A DNA stretch of 64,000 bases from Phytophthora sp. 'mugwort'. Taxonomy: Eukaryota > Oomycota > Peronosporomycetes > Peronosporales > Peronosporaceae. The stretch lies in the NCBI GenBank assembly GCA_033558025.1, contig JAUCEF010000001.1, positions 4,216,001 through 4,280,000 of the forward strand, written 5' to 3'. The position numbers were made by a program, and so were the translations under genes. A model generated the notes under the pieces. It searched no databases, had not been told where the DNA came from, and saw only the letters and a program-made list of their open reading frames with translations. Positions 41,835-53,600 of the stretch are shown in pieces; position 1 is the stretch's first letter, and every line of letters starts with the position of its first letter.

Positions 41835-43411
41835 ATGAAACGTTCTGGTAGTAGCGCACGCGCAAATGGAAACGAAAAGAAGCCCAGACTAGGAGCATGT
41901 TCTCCTCTATACAAGGCGCTCAGGGCTACAAGCTGGTGGACTGAACTCTGTGCTCTACCGTACGTTTTGGAGCAAATACGCACCCTATTGTTGTCTCCTA
42001 CAGAGTCGATCATCGAGGCTGCTACGACGAAGCAGCTGGATCGGTTGGAAATGCTCTTGAACAAATATCACGAGCACATTTCGGAAGCAGTAGAGCTCGC
42101 CGCTAGGAACGGTGATGTGGAGGCCTTCGAATTGATACTTCCAAGTATGTTTGAACCTGACTCGAATGACGTGAAAGACGGGGCATGGGAGGTATTGGAG
42201 CAAGTCATTGTTGCTGCTTTAGTAGATGGATATTTAAATATTGTGCGGATCCTATTACCCAAGATGGACCAAGTTGATGAACGTCATGACGTGGCATGGA
42301 CAGTCATTGAAATTGCAGCCGCAAGAGACCATCTTGACATCCTTGCATTAGCAGCTGACACTGCAGACGATCATTATGTCGAGGAGCCGAGGGGAGAGAG
42401 AAGTCGGGTATTGTTACGCGCAATTTTCAGGGGGCAAAGTACAGCGGCAATCTTCTTGATCTCGCGATATTACCGTGAATGGGACCTTACAGTAGGTCTC
42501 GAGAAAGCCGTATTTTACGGGATGGATGAAGTTGCAGAGTGTACTTATGGTGCTGTGACGAAACACGATTACCGAACATCCTTTACGGATTTTTTCGTAG
42601 GCCTGGCACGCAACGAAAATGTGCACGCTCTCAAGTATCTGTATAATCGTGGACATTCCGAGCCAGATCTGGTCGGTCTTGCTTTTGTGGAAGCAGCACG
42701 TTCCGAATCCATTAATGTCCTCAGCCTGTTACTTAACACCAAGCGTGTACCTTGTGACAGCATTGATGAAGCTTTCTTCGTAGCTGCACACAGTCAAAGC
42801 AACAACTCAATAGAGTTCTTGTTCCAGAACGGCAGAATATCAAGTGGAGCAATTAGCAGAGCGTTTGAACATGCAGGTAGCATTAGCATTTCGAAGTTTT
42901 TGTTCAAGAAGTTGGTGGATCCAGCTCAATCTGTAGTGCCTGCATTTCGAAATGCAGCTCTCTGTGGTCATTACACTTTAATGAACAATGGAGATCGTAT
43001 CGTCATTTTGAGATTCTTGAAATTTACGAGCCTTGTTCAGACGAGTTGATCTGTGAATGTTTCCTCGCAGTTATTGGGGAATGGTATGCTGACGTTGTCG
43101 TGATGGCGCTACGCAATGAGGCGTGCATTTCACCGGATGTTAAACTTGAAGCCTTCCAAAAAGCTGTCAGTACGGGACGTGCTGAAGTGGTGAAGCTGCT
43201 AATGCTCGAGGACTGCATTTCGCTACCTATTAAGGAAGAAGGTATGTTGACGGTAGCTCGAAAGGGTCGGCTTGAAGTCCTCAAGGAAATTTGCGATTCG
43301 GAAAGCTAGTCTCTTGACGCACTAAACAGAGCGCTAGCAGCGACCTCGGACACCCGTGCACTGGCAATTCTGCAAGCTGAGAAGGCGGCAAAGCTGAAAT
43401 CACGTAAGTAA
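41835..43411 (+). pseudogene. Ankyrin-like repeat protein gene, frameshifted
   Basis: From the ATG at 41835 the frame runs about 390 codons with repeated helical units of ankyrin character (AVELAARNGDVEAFELIL, IEIAAARDHLDILALA, AFFVAAHSQSNNSIEFLF). Near 42990 the frame breaks: a second frame carries on with the same kind of repeats (KAVSTGRAEVVKLLM, LTVARKGRLEVLKEIC) to a TAG at 43307-43309, then ALNRALAATSDTRALAILQ to a TAA at 43409-43411. An intron at the break was considered, but no donor/acceptor pair restores both sides. Ankyrin proteins are binding scaffolds. A 5' product of about 405 residues could still be made. Confidence 0.6.
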
Positions 43412-44438
43412 CGTCTGAAAGATGTTGATGCTTTAGTTAACGGATCGGAATCATGGCGTTCCCCAGACAATTCTGGCCTTAATAGCACTATATTTGTGTT
43501 GAAAGCCAAGCAGGACAACTCTCAAGAGCAGAAGTGTCGTTTTTCTTGCCTAAAATATGCCGCTGAAAGAAAACTTGATCGCCGGCGGAGATAGTGAAGG
43601 CCACATTATTGCTGTGAAGTACCTTTGAGACAACCAGCATCCTCACCAGTAAGTAGATCAGTAGTGTTGTTGTCTGTGCCGTCTTAAATTTAAATTGAAT
43701 TGTTTCCCATAATAGAAAGCTCAGTTATCTGATGGAACCGAATCGGCACGGTAGAACGAGCAGCTCACATATTTGAACAACAATCAGCAATTGACCCCCA
43801 ATGTGTTGAAAAGTGCAAATGCTGTGACGCTGATAAGGCTCCTTCGCAATACGCATTTATCTGTGACAAAGAGCTGAACGATGCTGTATCGCCACACAAT
43901 TAACCATCACGATAATTGCACGAGCAGCATCCGTTTTGCAACAGGCCAAAAGCAAGGGTGGGAAATGTTAATGCCTCCCAGGAAATAGCCGTTGCTTGCA
44001 TCAATTTCTATTCATCTCATTCAGTTTATCAGTCTTCCCTTTTATCCTATTCGCAAGACTGCGGTTAAGCCTACAAGCAAAGTTTTTGTGAGTGTTTCGT
44101 TACGAGCATTTGCATAGCATATTAGCCGAATATGTTCAAGCGACGGCTAACGCTATCAGAAAATGTTGTTGTTTTGTATTGGACCACGGACATTCTGCAT
44201 CCCAGTCCTATGCGCTTCATCACTACCATAAAGCAGTAGGCAAATATATCATGGCTCCATATTACATTTTTGTTGTTGTCGGAATTGATGAATACAGGGA
44301 GTAGCGGCAATAGTCACAGGTTCAGCGATTCAAGTACTGAAGAGCCATACTATACAGAAGGCAAATCAAATCTGGCAGAGCATGAAATGTTAGTTAATGC
44401 CAACATTGATACGTATTAAGTACGTATTTTCAAACGGA
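43412..44438. other. Gene-poor stretch
   Basis: A trace of decayed coding (KQDNSQEQKCRFSCLKYAAE) to about 43595 may extend the ankyrin-like pseudogene. Nothing else is supported. Confidence 0.4.
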
Positions 44439-45652
44439 TTAAGCAGATCGACGATCTCCAGTCTGTCGACTACAGCCCAGAGTGCTTCCAGTACTTCTTG
44501 ACGTCCTCAGCAGGCTTCTCTTTCCACGCATCCTAGATCCACTCCAGCGCATCAGATGGCGAAATATCGTACGGGTCTGGATCACCATCAAGGTGACGAA
44601 GCGCTGCTTCTTGTGTGCACGCTGCAATGAGCCACTGCTTCAGCCATGCAATGACCCTTGGTCCATGGGCTGAAGCATTGCGGTAGAGTTCGGCGGCAAC
44701 ATTTTGACCGTGATGTTGGTCAGTGGCTCCTCCGGCAACTTGTGCAACGGAGCATTGTCCAACAGCAGCAGGATTGCCTGCCCTTCTCCACCATCACTTT
44801 TTCCACCTTCTCCACCCACTGTCGGAAGAGCTTTACCGCCATCCGCCCCTTCGCCGTACCGTCATAGACGGCTGAAGCTGGCTTGTCATCGAGCCATCGG
44901 GTCTTCCCCAAGAACACCAAAGGCAGCTTCTCAGTGCCCGAGCTGTTCGTGGCCGCAGCCATCGTGAGCCGATCTTTCTTCTGCTTTAGACACGGTGCCT
45001 CCTTCAGCGTAATGGAGTACTTGGACGTCTGCCTGAAGCAAAAGGCCGCTTCATCCATATTAAAGACATCGTCTGGATGGAAGCGGCCTATTTCTTGACG
45101 TAGCTCTAGCACTTTTTAGCGGGCAGCGTCCATATCCACCGACCCAATTTCACCCTGACCGCGGTGATTCTGCAGGCCGTAACGAGTCATCAGGTGATGC
45201 TGCCATCCATTCCTTGTAAACTTGGGCTGCTGCTCAACCGGGATGCCGACGCTGTCGGCGTACTCCCTTGCAAGACACCGCAGCACTCCCCCCGACAGAG
45301 CCTTCCTCTGCAACTCAAACTCCAACACCGTCTCCACCACGAACGTCTCCAGCAGCAACGGGTCGATACGGGGATTTTTATTGCCCAGGAAGTCGGGCGG
45401 CGTCTGGCGCAACTTTGCCTCTCTATTGAGCATCTTCGAGACGGTGGAGATGGAGGGCGGCGCTGGCAAACCGAACTCGGACTGCGCCCAGATGCTCAGC
45501 TTCCTGTGATTCCAGTGTGGCAGCTTGGCCTGCTGCCGGCAGACCTGAAGCTGCTGGAGCTTCGTTAGGCGGACGCGCTTGGGCAGAGAAACACAACGCA
45601 TTGTGTCCACGCAGATGTAGGCTGGGTTCTTGGTCGGACACACGCAGTGCAT
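44439..45652 (-). pseudogene. pogo/Tigger-like (CENP-B type) transposase, broken
   Basis: From an ATG at 45652: an N-terminal helix-turn-helix (RVRLTKLQQLQVCRQQAKLP), a second CENP-B-like HTH with FTRNGWQHHLMTRYG, then an in-frame TAA at about 45117. The DDE core follows, with FNMDEAAFCF (first Asp). A frame change near 44770 leads into LLLLDNAPLHKLPEE (second Asp) and PPNSTAMLQPMDQG, and another shift near 44665 leads to DPYDISPSDALEW (third acidic region). These are the Tc1/mariner-superfamily pogo hallmarks. One stop plus two shifts make it inactive. I could not find terminal inverted repeats around it. Confidence 0.8.
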
Positions 45653-46317
45653 AATGGCTCGTGCTCGTATGAATTGTGGGCGGGAAATTTGAATCTAAGA
45701 GCGGTTTCAGAGTGAAGGTCGGATCGATGTGACTAGCTCAATACTTATATCGAGATCCTGCAAAATCACATATTTATGGGATTTGAGAAATATGCTTTGT
45801 TACCCTGTGACTGTTGCCGCTACCCCTGTAGTTTCTTTAAAGATGTCGATCTCCTTAGCGTGTCGTACTGAGAAACCTTTTTTTCAAATCTTGAGATCTC
45901 AACAAAAATACGTGTGCCTCAGGATGATCGCTGCCTTGATTCCCAACGAAAAGTTGGAGAACTAGATCGGCAGTTTTGATCCTCTGACAGTATTGTTGTA
46001 CATGTAGAACTAACTACAGTAGCGCGAAAGTCGCGGGGACTACATTATATATCAAATAATGATACAGTACATGCAACCCACCTCCAGAAGACTATCAAGT
46101 TCCCCCACTTGGTCCTCCCAGCTACAGTACTGCTCTATCCATACAGACGGTCGCACAAGAGTCAAGGGGGGCAGTGCATTGACAAAGTCTCGGTCCACCC
46201 TGCCCTATTTATCCTGCAAATCCATGAACACAGTCCATACTTAGCCACCTCATAATCATTCGAGTAAAAGCTCGGCGGTTTTCCTGAAGTACTGAGTCTT
46301 TCTCTTCCTGCAGCTCG
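45653..46317. other. Gene-free stretch
   Basis: No supported gene or repeat on either strand. Confidence 0.5.
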
Positions 46318-46325
46318 TCACTCTC
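46318..46325 (+). promoter_or_regulatory. Oomycete-type initiator
   Basis: TCACTCTC, 15 bp before the ATG at 46340. Confidence 0.5.
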
Positions 46326-46339
46326 GCCTGTTCTGAGCC

Positions 46340-48267
46340 ATGGACACGTCCGTCGTCGCCCTCAACGCCGCCGCTTCGCCCCTGCCCGTGGACCGGGAGC
46401 CGGCGACCTCGTCGCCGGTCTCGTCGTCGTCCGCCTCGAGCTCCGCGGGTGAAGAACCGACCGAGAAACTGCCGCCGGCCACTCCTGTGCTCAAACCGCT
46501 GGATCCCGTGAGCGATGAGGACGCGGGTGACGCCCCCACGGCGACTGGTAACGGGGCGGGCGCTCACGGTCTGGCCAGCGCCTTTGGACTCATGAAAGAC
46601 CGAGCGGCTACTGCCAAGAAGACGCTCGGGCCGCAGCTACTGCACATGAGGGACAAGACGAGCAAGAAGTATGTTGATGAAGGACCCTTTACGTAGAGAT
46701 GGACACCTTATTGTTGTTGCTAAACCGCTACATTGTTGTGGACGTTTTGCTGTAGGTTGGAGAAGTACCAGCCCACAATCGTCAAGGCCAAGACGTCGGC
46801 TACTGCTGGATTGACAACAGCAGCGAGTAAGATGAAAGAGGGATCGACGCAGGGCTGGAGTATGCTGAAGACTAAGTTGGCAGCGGCCGGACCTGTAGCC
46901 GAGCGGATCCACACGATGGGGTTGAATGTCATGACGGACATGTACCTCGGAGACACCACGGTGAACGTGCTCGAGTATGTGGAGGACCCCAAGAGTGCCA
47001 GTTGTCTCTTTCTACATAAATACCGGTACAAAGCTGGACATGTGAGCGCCGACTCGCCCTCTAAAGCGAAAGGATTGCTGAGAATGAGTACGTTAAGCCG
47101 CAGAGTCGAGGACCATGCGCTTTTTAACTCGACTAACGTGCGTTTTGTGGTGCAGCGCGAGCGATCAGCAATTCGAGTGGCCACTCGGCTGAGAATGAGC
47201 CAGTGATCCCCATAGGCCTAGCAGACCAGTGCTTTGCTACACCTTACATACTAGGCAACATCTTGCTCTTCTGCGGAGACCTTCCGGTCTTAGCGCGGGT
47301 ATCTTGCGTGAGCAAAGCTTGTCGAGATTTTATCGCTTCGGAGCGGAGACTGGAGAAGTTTTGTGTGCGTTACGGTCAGCTCCCGTCTAGTCTTCGTTTT
47401 GCATACTGGGAGAAGACTACGAATGTCCGGAAGACTCGAGATGCTGCGGAGTTTGACTATGACACGTACTTGCAGATGGCGTTTTCGAAGGGCGATGCAA
47501 CAGAGTCAATCATGACGGATGTACGTCGCACGTACGGCCGCGTGGCTCCTCACAAGCGTGCGGCTAACCACAAGGACGAAGTATCTGAGGAAGACTTGAC
47601 TACACAGCTGAGCGAGATTCTACACGCACTTGCAGGCCGATTCCCAGCCGTTGGATACTGCCAAGGCATGGACTATATCGCTGCTCATGTACTGAACAAG
47701 GTCAAGAAGAGCGGGTCTGTACATGATACAAAGGCTGAAGCCGAGAGCACCTTCTGGCTGTTGGTGACGCTCTTCGAACACTACGGTCTGCACGAAATGT
47801 TCGCTCCAGGACTGCACACGCTTCATGTTCATTGTTTTCAGACCCAGAGATTGCTGGAATTGGCTGAACCAGCTCTTGCCGAACACTTTGCACACGAAAA
47901 GGTGCCCATCGAGATGTTTGCTGTCGGCTGGTTCCAGACGTTGTATCTCTACTTAAATGTGCTGCCTCAAGATTCCTTGAATCGGATCTGGGACGTGTTT
48001 GTCTTTGAAAAGAACTGGAAGATGATGCTTCGAGTGGCACTGGCGCTGCTGCAGCTCTCGGAAGGGTATGTTATGGAGAAACCTATCGACGAGATCATGC
48101 AGTTCTTCAATACATTTGCAGATAAGGCCGACGATATCCTGGCAGAAACATCGCTCACAGAACGCGCGCTACGTCTCAAGGTGACAGATACGGTCCTCAC
48201 TAAACTGCAGAAGCAGCATATCAAGCACAAGCGGACATCTCCGACCAAAACCCAGATTTTCAACTGA
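46340..48267 (+). CDS. F-box plus TBC-domain RabGAP, three exons
   Basis: Exons 46340-46668, 46756-47087 and 47156-48267; introns 87 and 68 nt with donors GTATGT and GTACGT. Joined frame 590 residues. The N-terminal third is Ser/Pro/Ala-rich followed by a helical region (about 80-230). An F-box-like segment (ILGNILLFCGDLPVLARVSC, about 240-280) precedes the TBC domain (about 310-560). Both TBC catalytic fingers are present: TDVRRTYGRVAP (Arg) and GYCQGMDYIA (Gln), so GTP hydrolysis by a Rab should be stimulated. The F-box could link it to an SCF ubiquitin ligase. The second splice is essential: without it the first part ends in TGA at 47206 and the TBC part lacks an ATG. Confidence 0.85.
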
Positions 48268-48814
48268 ATGGATTGGAAAACGACAAATTTCGCTACGCTT
48301 TAGTTGGCTAACGAAATTCCATGATGTATAACTAACTACCTTAGTACGATTCTTTAGTAACCTTGCTCGATACGTCAAGCAGGAACTCTTCCAGCAGGAT
48401 CGGGATCTGTAACTGCGCTTTCCACTCAGGTTATCAACCTTCTCCACTCGATTGGCTCTCCGCTAAAATAAACGCACTATTTAGAACGTTCCAAGTTTAA
48501 TAATGATACAAGAAGTATGTCAAACACAAGCTGTGTACAGTACGTGGACATCTTTTGCCACCCAAACGCAAGATTGCAGAATTATGATCACTTATTTTTT
48601 GTAAACTTTGAAAAAATAAGCGACACTTATTTGGCAAAGCGTTGTGCATCATTGACCAGTTCTCCTAAGTGCTCCAGTATACTTCTGTACTTGGTTCCCT
48701 CCGTGAACCCTGTTTCATGGAGATTAAACTTCACCGAGTAGCGATTAGCACGCTCGAGCTGGACAGCACAAGCCCCGGAGCTCCGCGTGTCTGATGAGCT
48801 GCACGAGTCGTTCC
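48268..48814. other. Intergenic stretch between convergent genes
   Basis: No supported feature. Confidence 0.5.
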
Positions 48815-50446
48815 TTATGCGTGCGGGGCGATCATGGGGGCCGCGTGCTGCTGCGTCGAGTTTCCCTGCTTTCGCAGCCCGCGGTCGACTCGCGGGCGTC
48901 GGCCCTCCTTCGATCCACTGTGCTTGCCTACCTGGGCCCCGCTATTCTCGTCGTTTGTGCGAGACGTACGAGGACGACGCGGCTTGCCGTCATTAGTAGG
49001 AGATCCCGACTTGTTGCCACTGCTACTATTACTACCCTTCTCTCTCCAACGTCCTTGACCGCGACGGCGCAGGTTCTTTCGCGGGCTGTTACCACCCGAG
49101 TTAAGTTCCTTCTTATCGCTCCCAGATGAACCCGACGAAGCCGACGGGGAAGGCGTGGAATCACTTGTTACTCCAGCAGCAACCGCTGCAAACGAGAGCG
49201 GCGGAGCAGGAACCGACTCCGGGGTCGGTGGGGCCACGTCAGGCTGCTCTTCAATCTGAACCTCGTTATTCTCAATCTCCTCAGGTTCGTCCTGAAGCTC
49301 AGCAGTCACTTCCATCTGCAATTCCGTCACCTCGATCTGTGCCACCTCCGCAGTGGCCTCGTCACCGCCGTGCTCCGACTCGAGCTGTGACTCGGTGAAG
49401 AAGCTGATCTGTGGCATCGTGTTGATCTCAGCAGGCACGACAGGAACATCTGACGCCTCTTTAATCACCGCAAACTCCGTCCCTTCCTCAATCAATTCCT
49501 CCACAACTTCTTTGGTTTCTTCCTTAGCGACCTCGACTCCCTTTTCGGTGTCCTGTTCTTCCGACTTGCCAGACGAAATGGTCGCCAGCTCATTCACAAA
49601 CGCCCGCAATCCACTGTACGTGGTATCGCACGCAAAGACCTTGTCACTCTTCGTCAGATACTTCTTCGCTTCATCCAGCGACTCCATCAAGTTCTCCTCG
49701 TACGACAACTCAGCAGGTGGACGCGTGTTGCCTAGCAATACCTTGGAGAAAAAATCCAGCACCATTGGGACCTCCTTACCTAGCGCTTGATGCAGATTCA
49801 CCACGTGCAGCGTCTTCAGCAGCTCGTACACATTGACAAAGTCGTCTTGCTTCTCCTCCAGCTGCTCCACCTTCTCCTGCACCTCCTGCGTCTCTTGAGC
49901 TGCCTCCTGGGCCGGTTTTTCCTGCTCTGCAACCTGCTCACTCTCCTCTTTCCCCTCAGCCTCCTTACCTTCCTCAACAGGAGCTGCAGCCTCGTCTTCA
50001 GCCTTATGCAGCTTCTTCTGCTCCAGCTCCTGACTGTAGACCCCAATGAATTGCTCCCGGAGCATCTCGAGCTCGACCACAAGTCTCTCGAGCGTGAACT
50101 TGGTGCCCATGAGCTCCAGCTGCTGGGCGTTGAGCACCTTGCCATCGTTAAGTTGCGCTAACTCCAAACTCTTAATCTTCTCGAGCTTCTTGCGGTGCGA
50201 GCGGATACGCTTGTACAGCACGCTTAAGTAGGGGTGATCGATGGTTAGGTTGCTCAAATGCTCGGCCTCAGTAAGCTCTTGAGTAGCCACAACCGCAGCT
50301 ACTGCTGCCTTAACAGTGGTCTTGGCCGTTTTGGCCTTCTTTTGAGTGCTCACGGCAGCCTTCACAGAGGGACCTGACGGATCGGAGTTGGCTGCAACAA
50401 CAGCGGCGGGCTCGGGCTTGTCGACGCTCGAAGTTTCACTGGACAT
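48815..50446 (-). CDS. Caprin-like putative RNA-binding protein
   Basis: Single exon, 543 residues from the ATG at 50446. The region at about 75-150 resembles the caprin HR1 helical domain (YKRIRSHRKKLEKIKSLE, GKVLNAQQLELMGTKFTLE), followed by a Glu/Gln-rich coiled coil, a second helical block (about 205-290), a short conserved-looking MPQISFFTESQLE and a C-terminal Arg/Gly/Ser region (about 455-540, RRRGQGRWREKG) of the type that binds RNA. Animal caprins bind G3BP and mRNA in stress granules. A similar role is inferred from architecture only. Acidic low-complexity runs make other assignments possible. Confidence 0.5.
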   Translation of the reverse strand: MSSETSSVDKPEPAAVVAANSDPSGPSVKAAVSTQKKAKTAKTTVKAAVAAVVATQELTEAEHLSNLTIDHPYLSVLYKRIRSHRKKLEKIKSLELAQLNDGKVLNAQQLELMGTKFTLERLVVELEMLREQFIGVYSQELEQKKLHKAEDEAAAPVEEGKEAEGKEESEQVAEQEKPAQEAAQETQEVQEKVEQLEEKQDDFVNVYELLKTLHVVNLHQALGKEVPMVLDFFSKVLLGNTRPPAELSYEENLMESLDEAKKYLTKSDKVFACDTTYSGLRAFVNELATISSGKSEEQDTEKGVEVAKEETKEVVEELIEEGTEFAVIKEASDVPVVPAEINTMPQISFFTESQLESEHGGDEATAEVAQIEVTELQMEVTAELQDEPEEIENNEVQIEEQPDVAPPTPESVPAPPLSFAAVAAGVTSDSTPSPSASSGSSGSDKKELNSGGNSPRKNLRRRGQGRWREKGSNSSSGNKSGSPTNDGKPRRPRTSRTNDENSGAQVGKHSGSKEGRRPRVDRGLRKQGNSTQQHAAPMIAPHA

Positions 50447-50627
50447 GGTGTTCTCTGTGCTGCAGGACGAGTCCGCGAAGTTGCTGTCCCCCGGACGTTT
50501 GAGTTACTTTTTTGGACGCGTTTCCAAAAATGAGGTTGAGCAAGAGTAAAAAATCTTAGGAAAGTGGTGTGACGCACATCAAAAACAAATTTCAAGAAAA
50601 ATGGTGTATTTCACACATACTGCAACA

Positions 50628-53600
50628 TTAAACAGCCTCGGTGATCTCATCCACGATCACTTCAGCCACCTTGATCCCAAACGTGCCGTCACCGATGACG
50701 ACGGTCTCCAGTGTCGAGGTGGACGTGGGAATACCATTCAACGTCGACGTCAAAGCTTCAACAGCCTCTGACGCGGTCTCGTCAGGCGCAGATTCGTGAT
50801 GATTCATGGGTTCGTCTACAGGTAGGGCAACTTCAACTTGCTTTTCAACCTCAGGTATCAACCTGGCCAATGTCTCCTCATCAGCATTAGAGTCTTCAGC
50901 CTCGTCCTTACAAGCTTCAGTATCCGTCACCGCTTCAACAGAAGCAGCTGCATCAATCTCTTCGTCTTGGGCCTCAATGGGCTGCTCAAATTCGGCGTCT
51001 TCTTCTGCTGCGGTCGCACCATCGTCGTCAGTAGCTTCGGCACTGGACTGGTCACCACCTTGTTCACTCTCGTGAGTAGGAATCTCGATGGTGATGTCAT
51101 CGGGCATTAATCCCAGCTGCTCCTTCAAGTGCGGACACACGGCGTCGATTACCGCGCACGTTTCGTCGAATAACGTTTCGCTGCTGCCTTCGGTACTCGC
51201 TCGCTCGAGGACGTCCTCAGCCTTCAGCACTAGCAGCAGGTTATACAGCGACTGTAACGTCGTTTCAAACACGACGCTGGTTTGCTGCAAACGCATCGTG
51301 GGCGAACTTGACGCCACCAATTTGTTGGCTAGACGACGCAGCACTTTCAGCCAAAGCTCGGGAAATTCTGGCAGCTCCATTAAAACATTTAAGTTGTGGA
51401 GAAACGTCTTGGACAACAAGGTGACACTATAGAGAGGAGCATCCCGCGCCATCCTTACAGTGATATCGTTAACCTGGTCATCAAACGCGAAGATGATGCC
51501 GTCGAAACACTGTTTCCATGTGTCTTTGGCGATTGGCACTCCAGGGAGTAGCAGCGAGTTGCGTAAACAATCCCACGCAGTCTTCGCTACCGGAGGGCGG
51601 TCATCATTCAGGTAGTTTAGCATCACTCGCATGACTTGCAGCCACGAACTGCCATTCATCTTGTACATGTTGTCACTGTTAGCCAGTCCTTGAAGGAGCT
51701 TCAGCGCGTCAACAGCGTACGACGTTCGGTGACGAATAAACCCGCAGCACAGAGCCATCCACGGTGCAAAATTATCATCATTCAAGTGTCCTCCTTCAGC
51801 GAGCACCATCATGCTCTCCCAACAAGCCGATCTGCTGTTAATGTACTCGACCACGTTCTGCAGAATGCCCAAGAGCACTTCCCAGTCGTGGAAATCGTGC
51901 ATGTACACCAGGTTTGCCTTGAGTAACATCGTGATACCTGATGCCAGTCGGTCGCTCAGCGCCTTGTACATATCCTTATCCATTGTCAAAAGCAGCTCAA
52001 GTGTAGCCATTAGCTTCGGGCGCACCTTCTCATCATGAAACAGTCGAATACTTACGCGTAGAATATGTACAACCACGCGTTCCACGAGCCCCTGCATGTG
52101 AAGTTCACTTAATGGCGTCGAGAGAATTCGCTTTGCGTACAGGTGGAATGAGTCCCACAAGTTTAGTTGCAAAATGCGGTGCGAGTTGACTAAAATAATG
52201 TCCACACTGAGCTCCAGTACCAAAATGGCATTCTCTTGCATCATAGCATCTACCCCCGAATCGGAAGGCTGCATAATGCACTTGAACGGGTCACGACATG
52301 CAATCAACGTCTCAAGCAGGCTCGTTAGCGATTTTTCCTGTAGTTTGCGAGTCAAACGCAGCCAGTTTTCTTTCTCGAGGATTCCACCGCCGAGTTTCAT
52401 CACTTCTTCACGCAACATTTGGTTAACCAGCGAGAAACTTTCGTCAATCTTTTCCTCTTCAGCCCAGAGGTAGTACGACAACGATCCCCAGAGGGACCCA
52501 CTGTTGGCATTTTGTCCGTGGCTTCCATAAGCGGTACCCTGACTGGCTTGCGTCATGCTCTTCATACGACTGCGAATAGCCGCTTGACGCTCTGCTTGGC
52601 GTCGCGAACGCTCCCGAGTCTTTCCAGATAGACCTGCTCCGCTCTGGCCACGACCTGGTGACAACTTCGGCGGAGATGGTGCGTGAGTCGATGACCCGCC
52701 CTGCATTGGAGGCAGGGGAACACCACGCGAATCCACAAAATCGTCGATTTCAACCAATGAGGTAGGGACCGCATCCAGCTCGTTAAACATGAGCATACAT
52801 TCCACCACGTTGGACCAGCCCTTACGGAAAAACTCGCTCTTGTTCTGCACAAATTGGAAAAGCAGCTTCAATGATAATAAAGCACGTCGGGTCTTGGCTC
52901 CCTGGACAAGATCCTCGTCTATTAAACCACCAGCTTGCTGTGGGGCTGCCAGAACCTCAATTTCTGATCCATCATCTTGTCGACGAACGATTCGTTCTCC
53001 AATAGTCTCCGCTGATCGATGCTCCGATGGTGACGGCAAAGGAGAAGACGAAGAATGTTTCAATACACTGCTCGATCTCTGTGGTACGTACACTTTTTCA
53101 CCACTTAAGATGCCGTGTGCAAACGTGAGGAAATATGACGCTAGAGCTCCCATAATTTTGTTAAATTCGTCGGTCATATCGTAATAAAGCATGATTTTAG
53201 CGCAATTGCTCAGTCCTTCCAACGACCGCTCCATGTTGTTCAAGTCGCAAGTCTTCTCGAATGCCAACAGAATGCTCTTGATAGTGTTGTCCGAAATCAG
53301 GTTAAACATATCCTTTTCATATAATCCAGCGCGTAGCTTCAGGATGCTCGTGTTCGAGGTAAAACTCGCCCCAACGACGTTCTCCGAGCGTTTGAGCACG
53401 CCATCCCACTGCATCGAGTAGCGGTCAACCGTCGAGGACGGAGAGTCCATAAAGTCGGACACATCGTGCTGCATTTGAATTTCCTTTTCCAGAATATTAT
53501 AGTACAGATCCGTCAGATACTCGGTCGGTAGGTCTTGACCCGCGTTAATACCGCGATTATTGCGAATGAATTCCTCAATCGTCATTTTCTTTGCAATGTG

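Noticed and set aside
42960..43030. Intron at the break in the ankyrin-like gene
   Set aside because: The available GT and AG positions do not restore both frames without a stop.
47088..47206. Separate small gene ending at 47206 and an independent TBC gene from GTG 47203
   Set aside because: A 68-nt intron with GTACGT and GTGCAG ends joins them in frame; the second piece has no ATG of its own.
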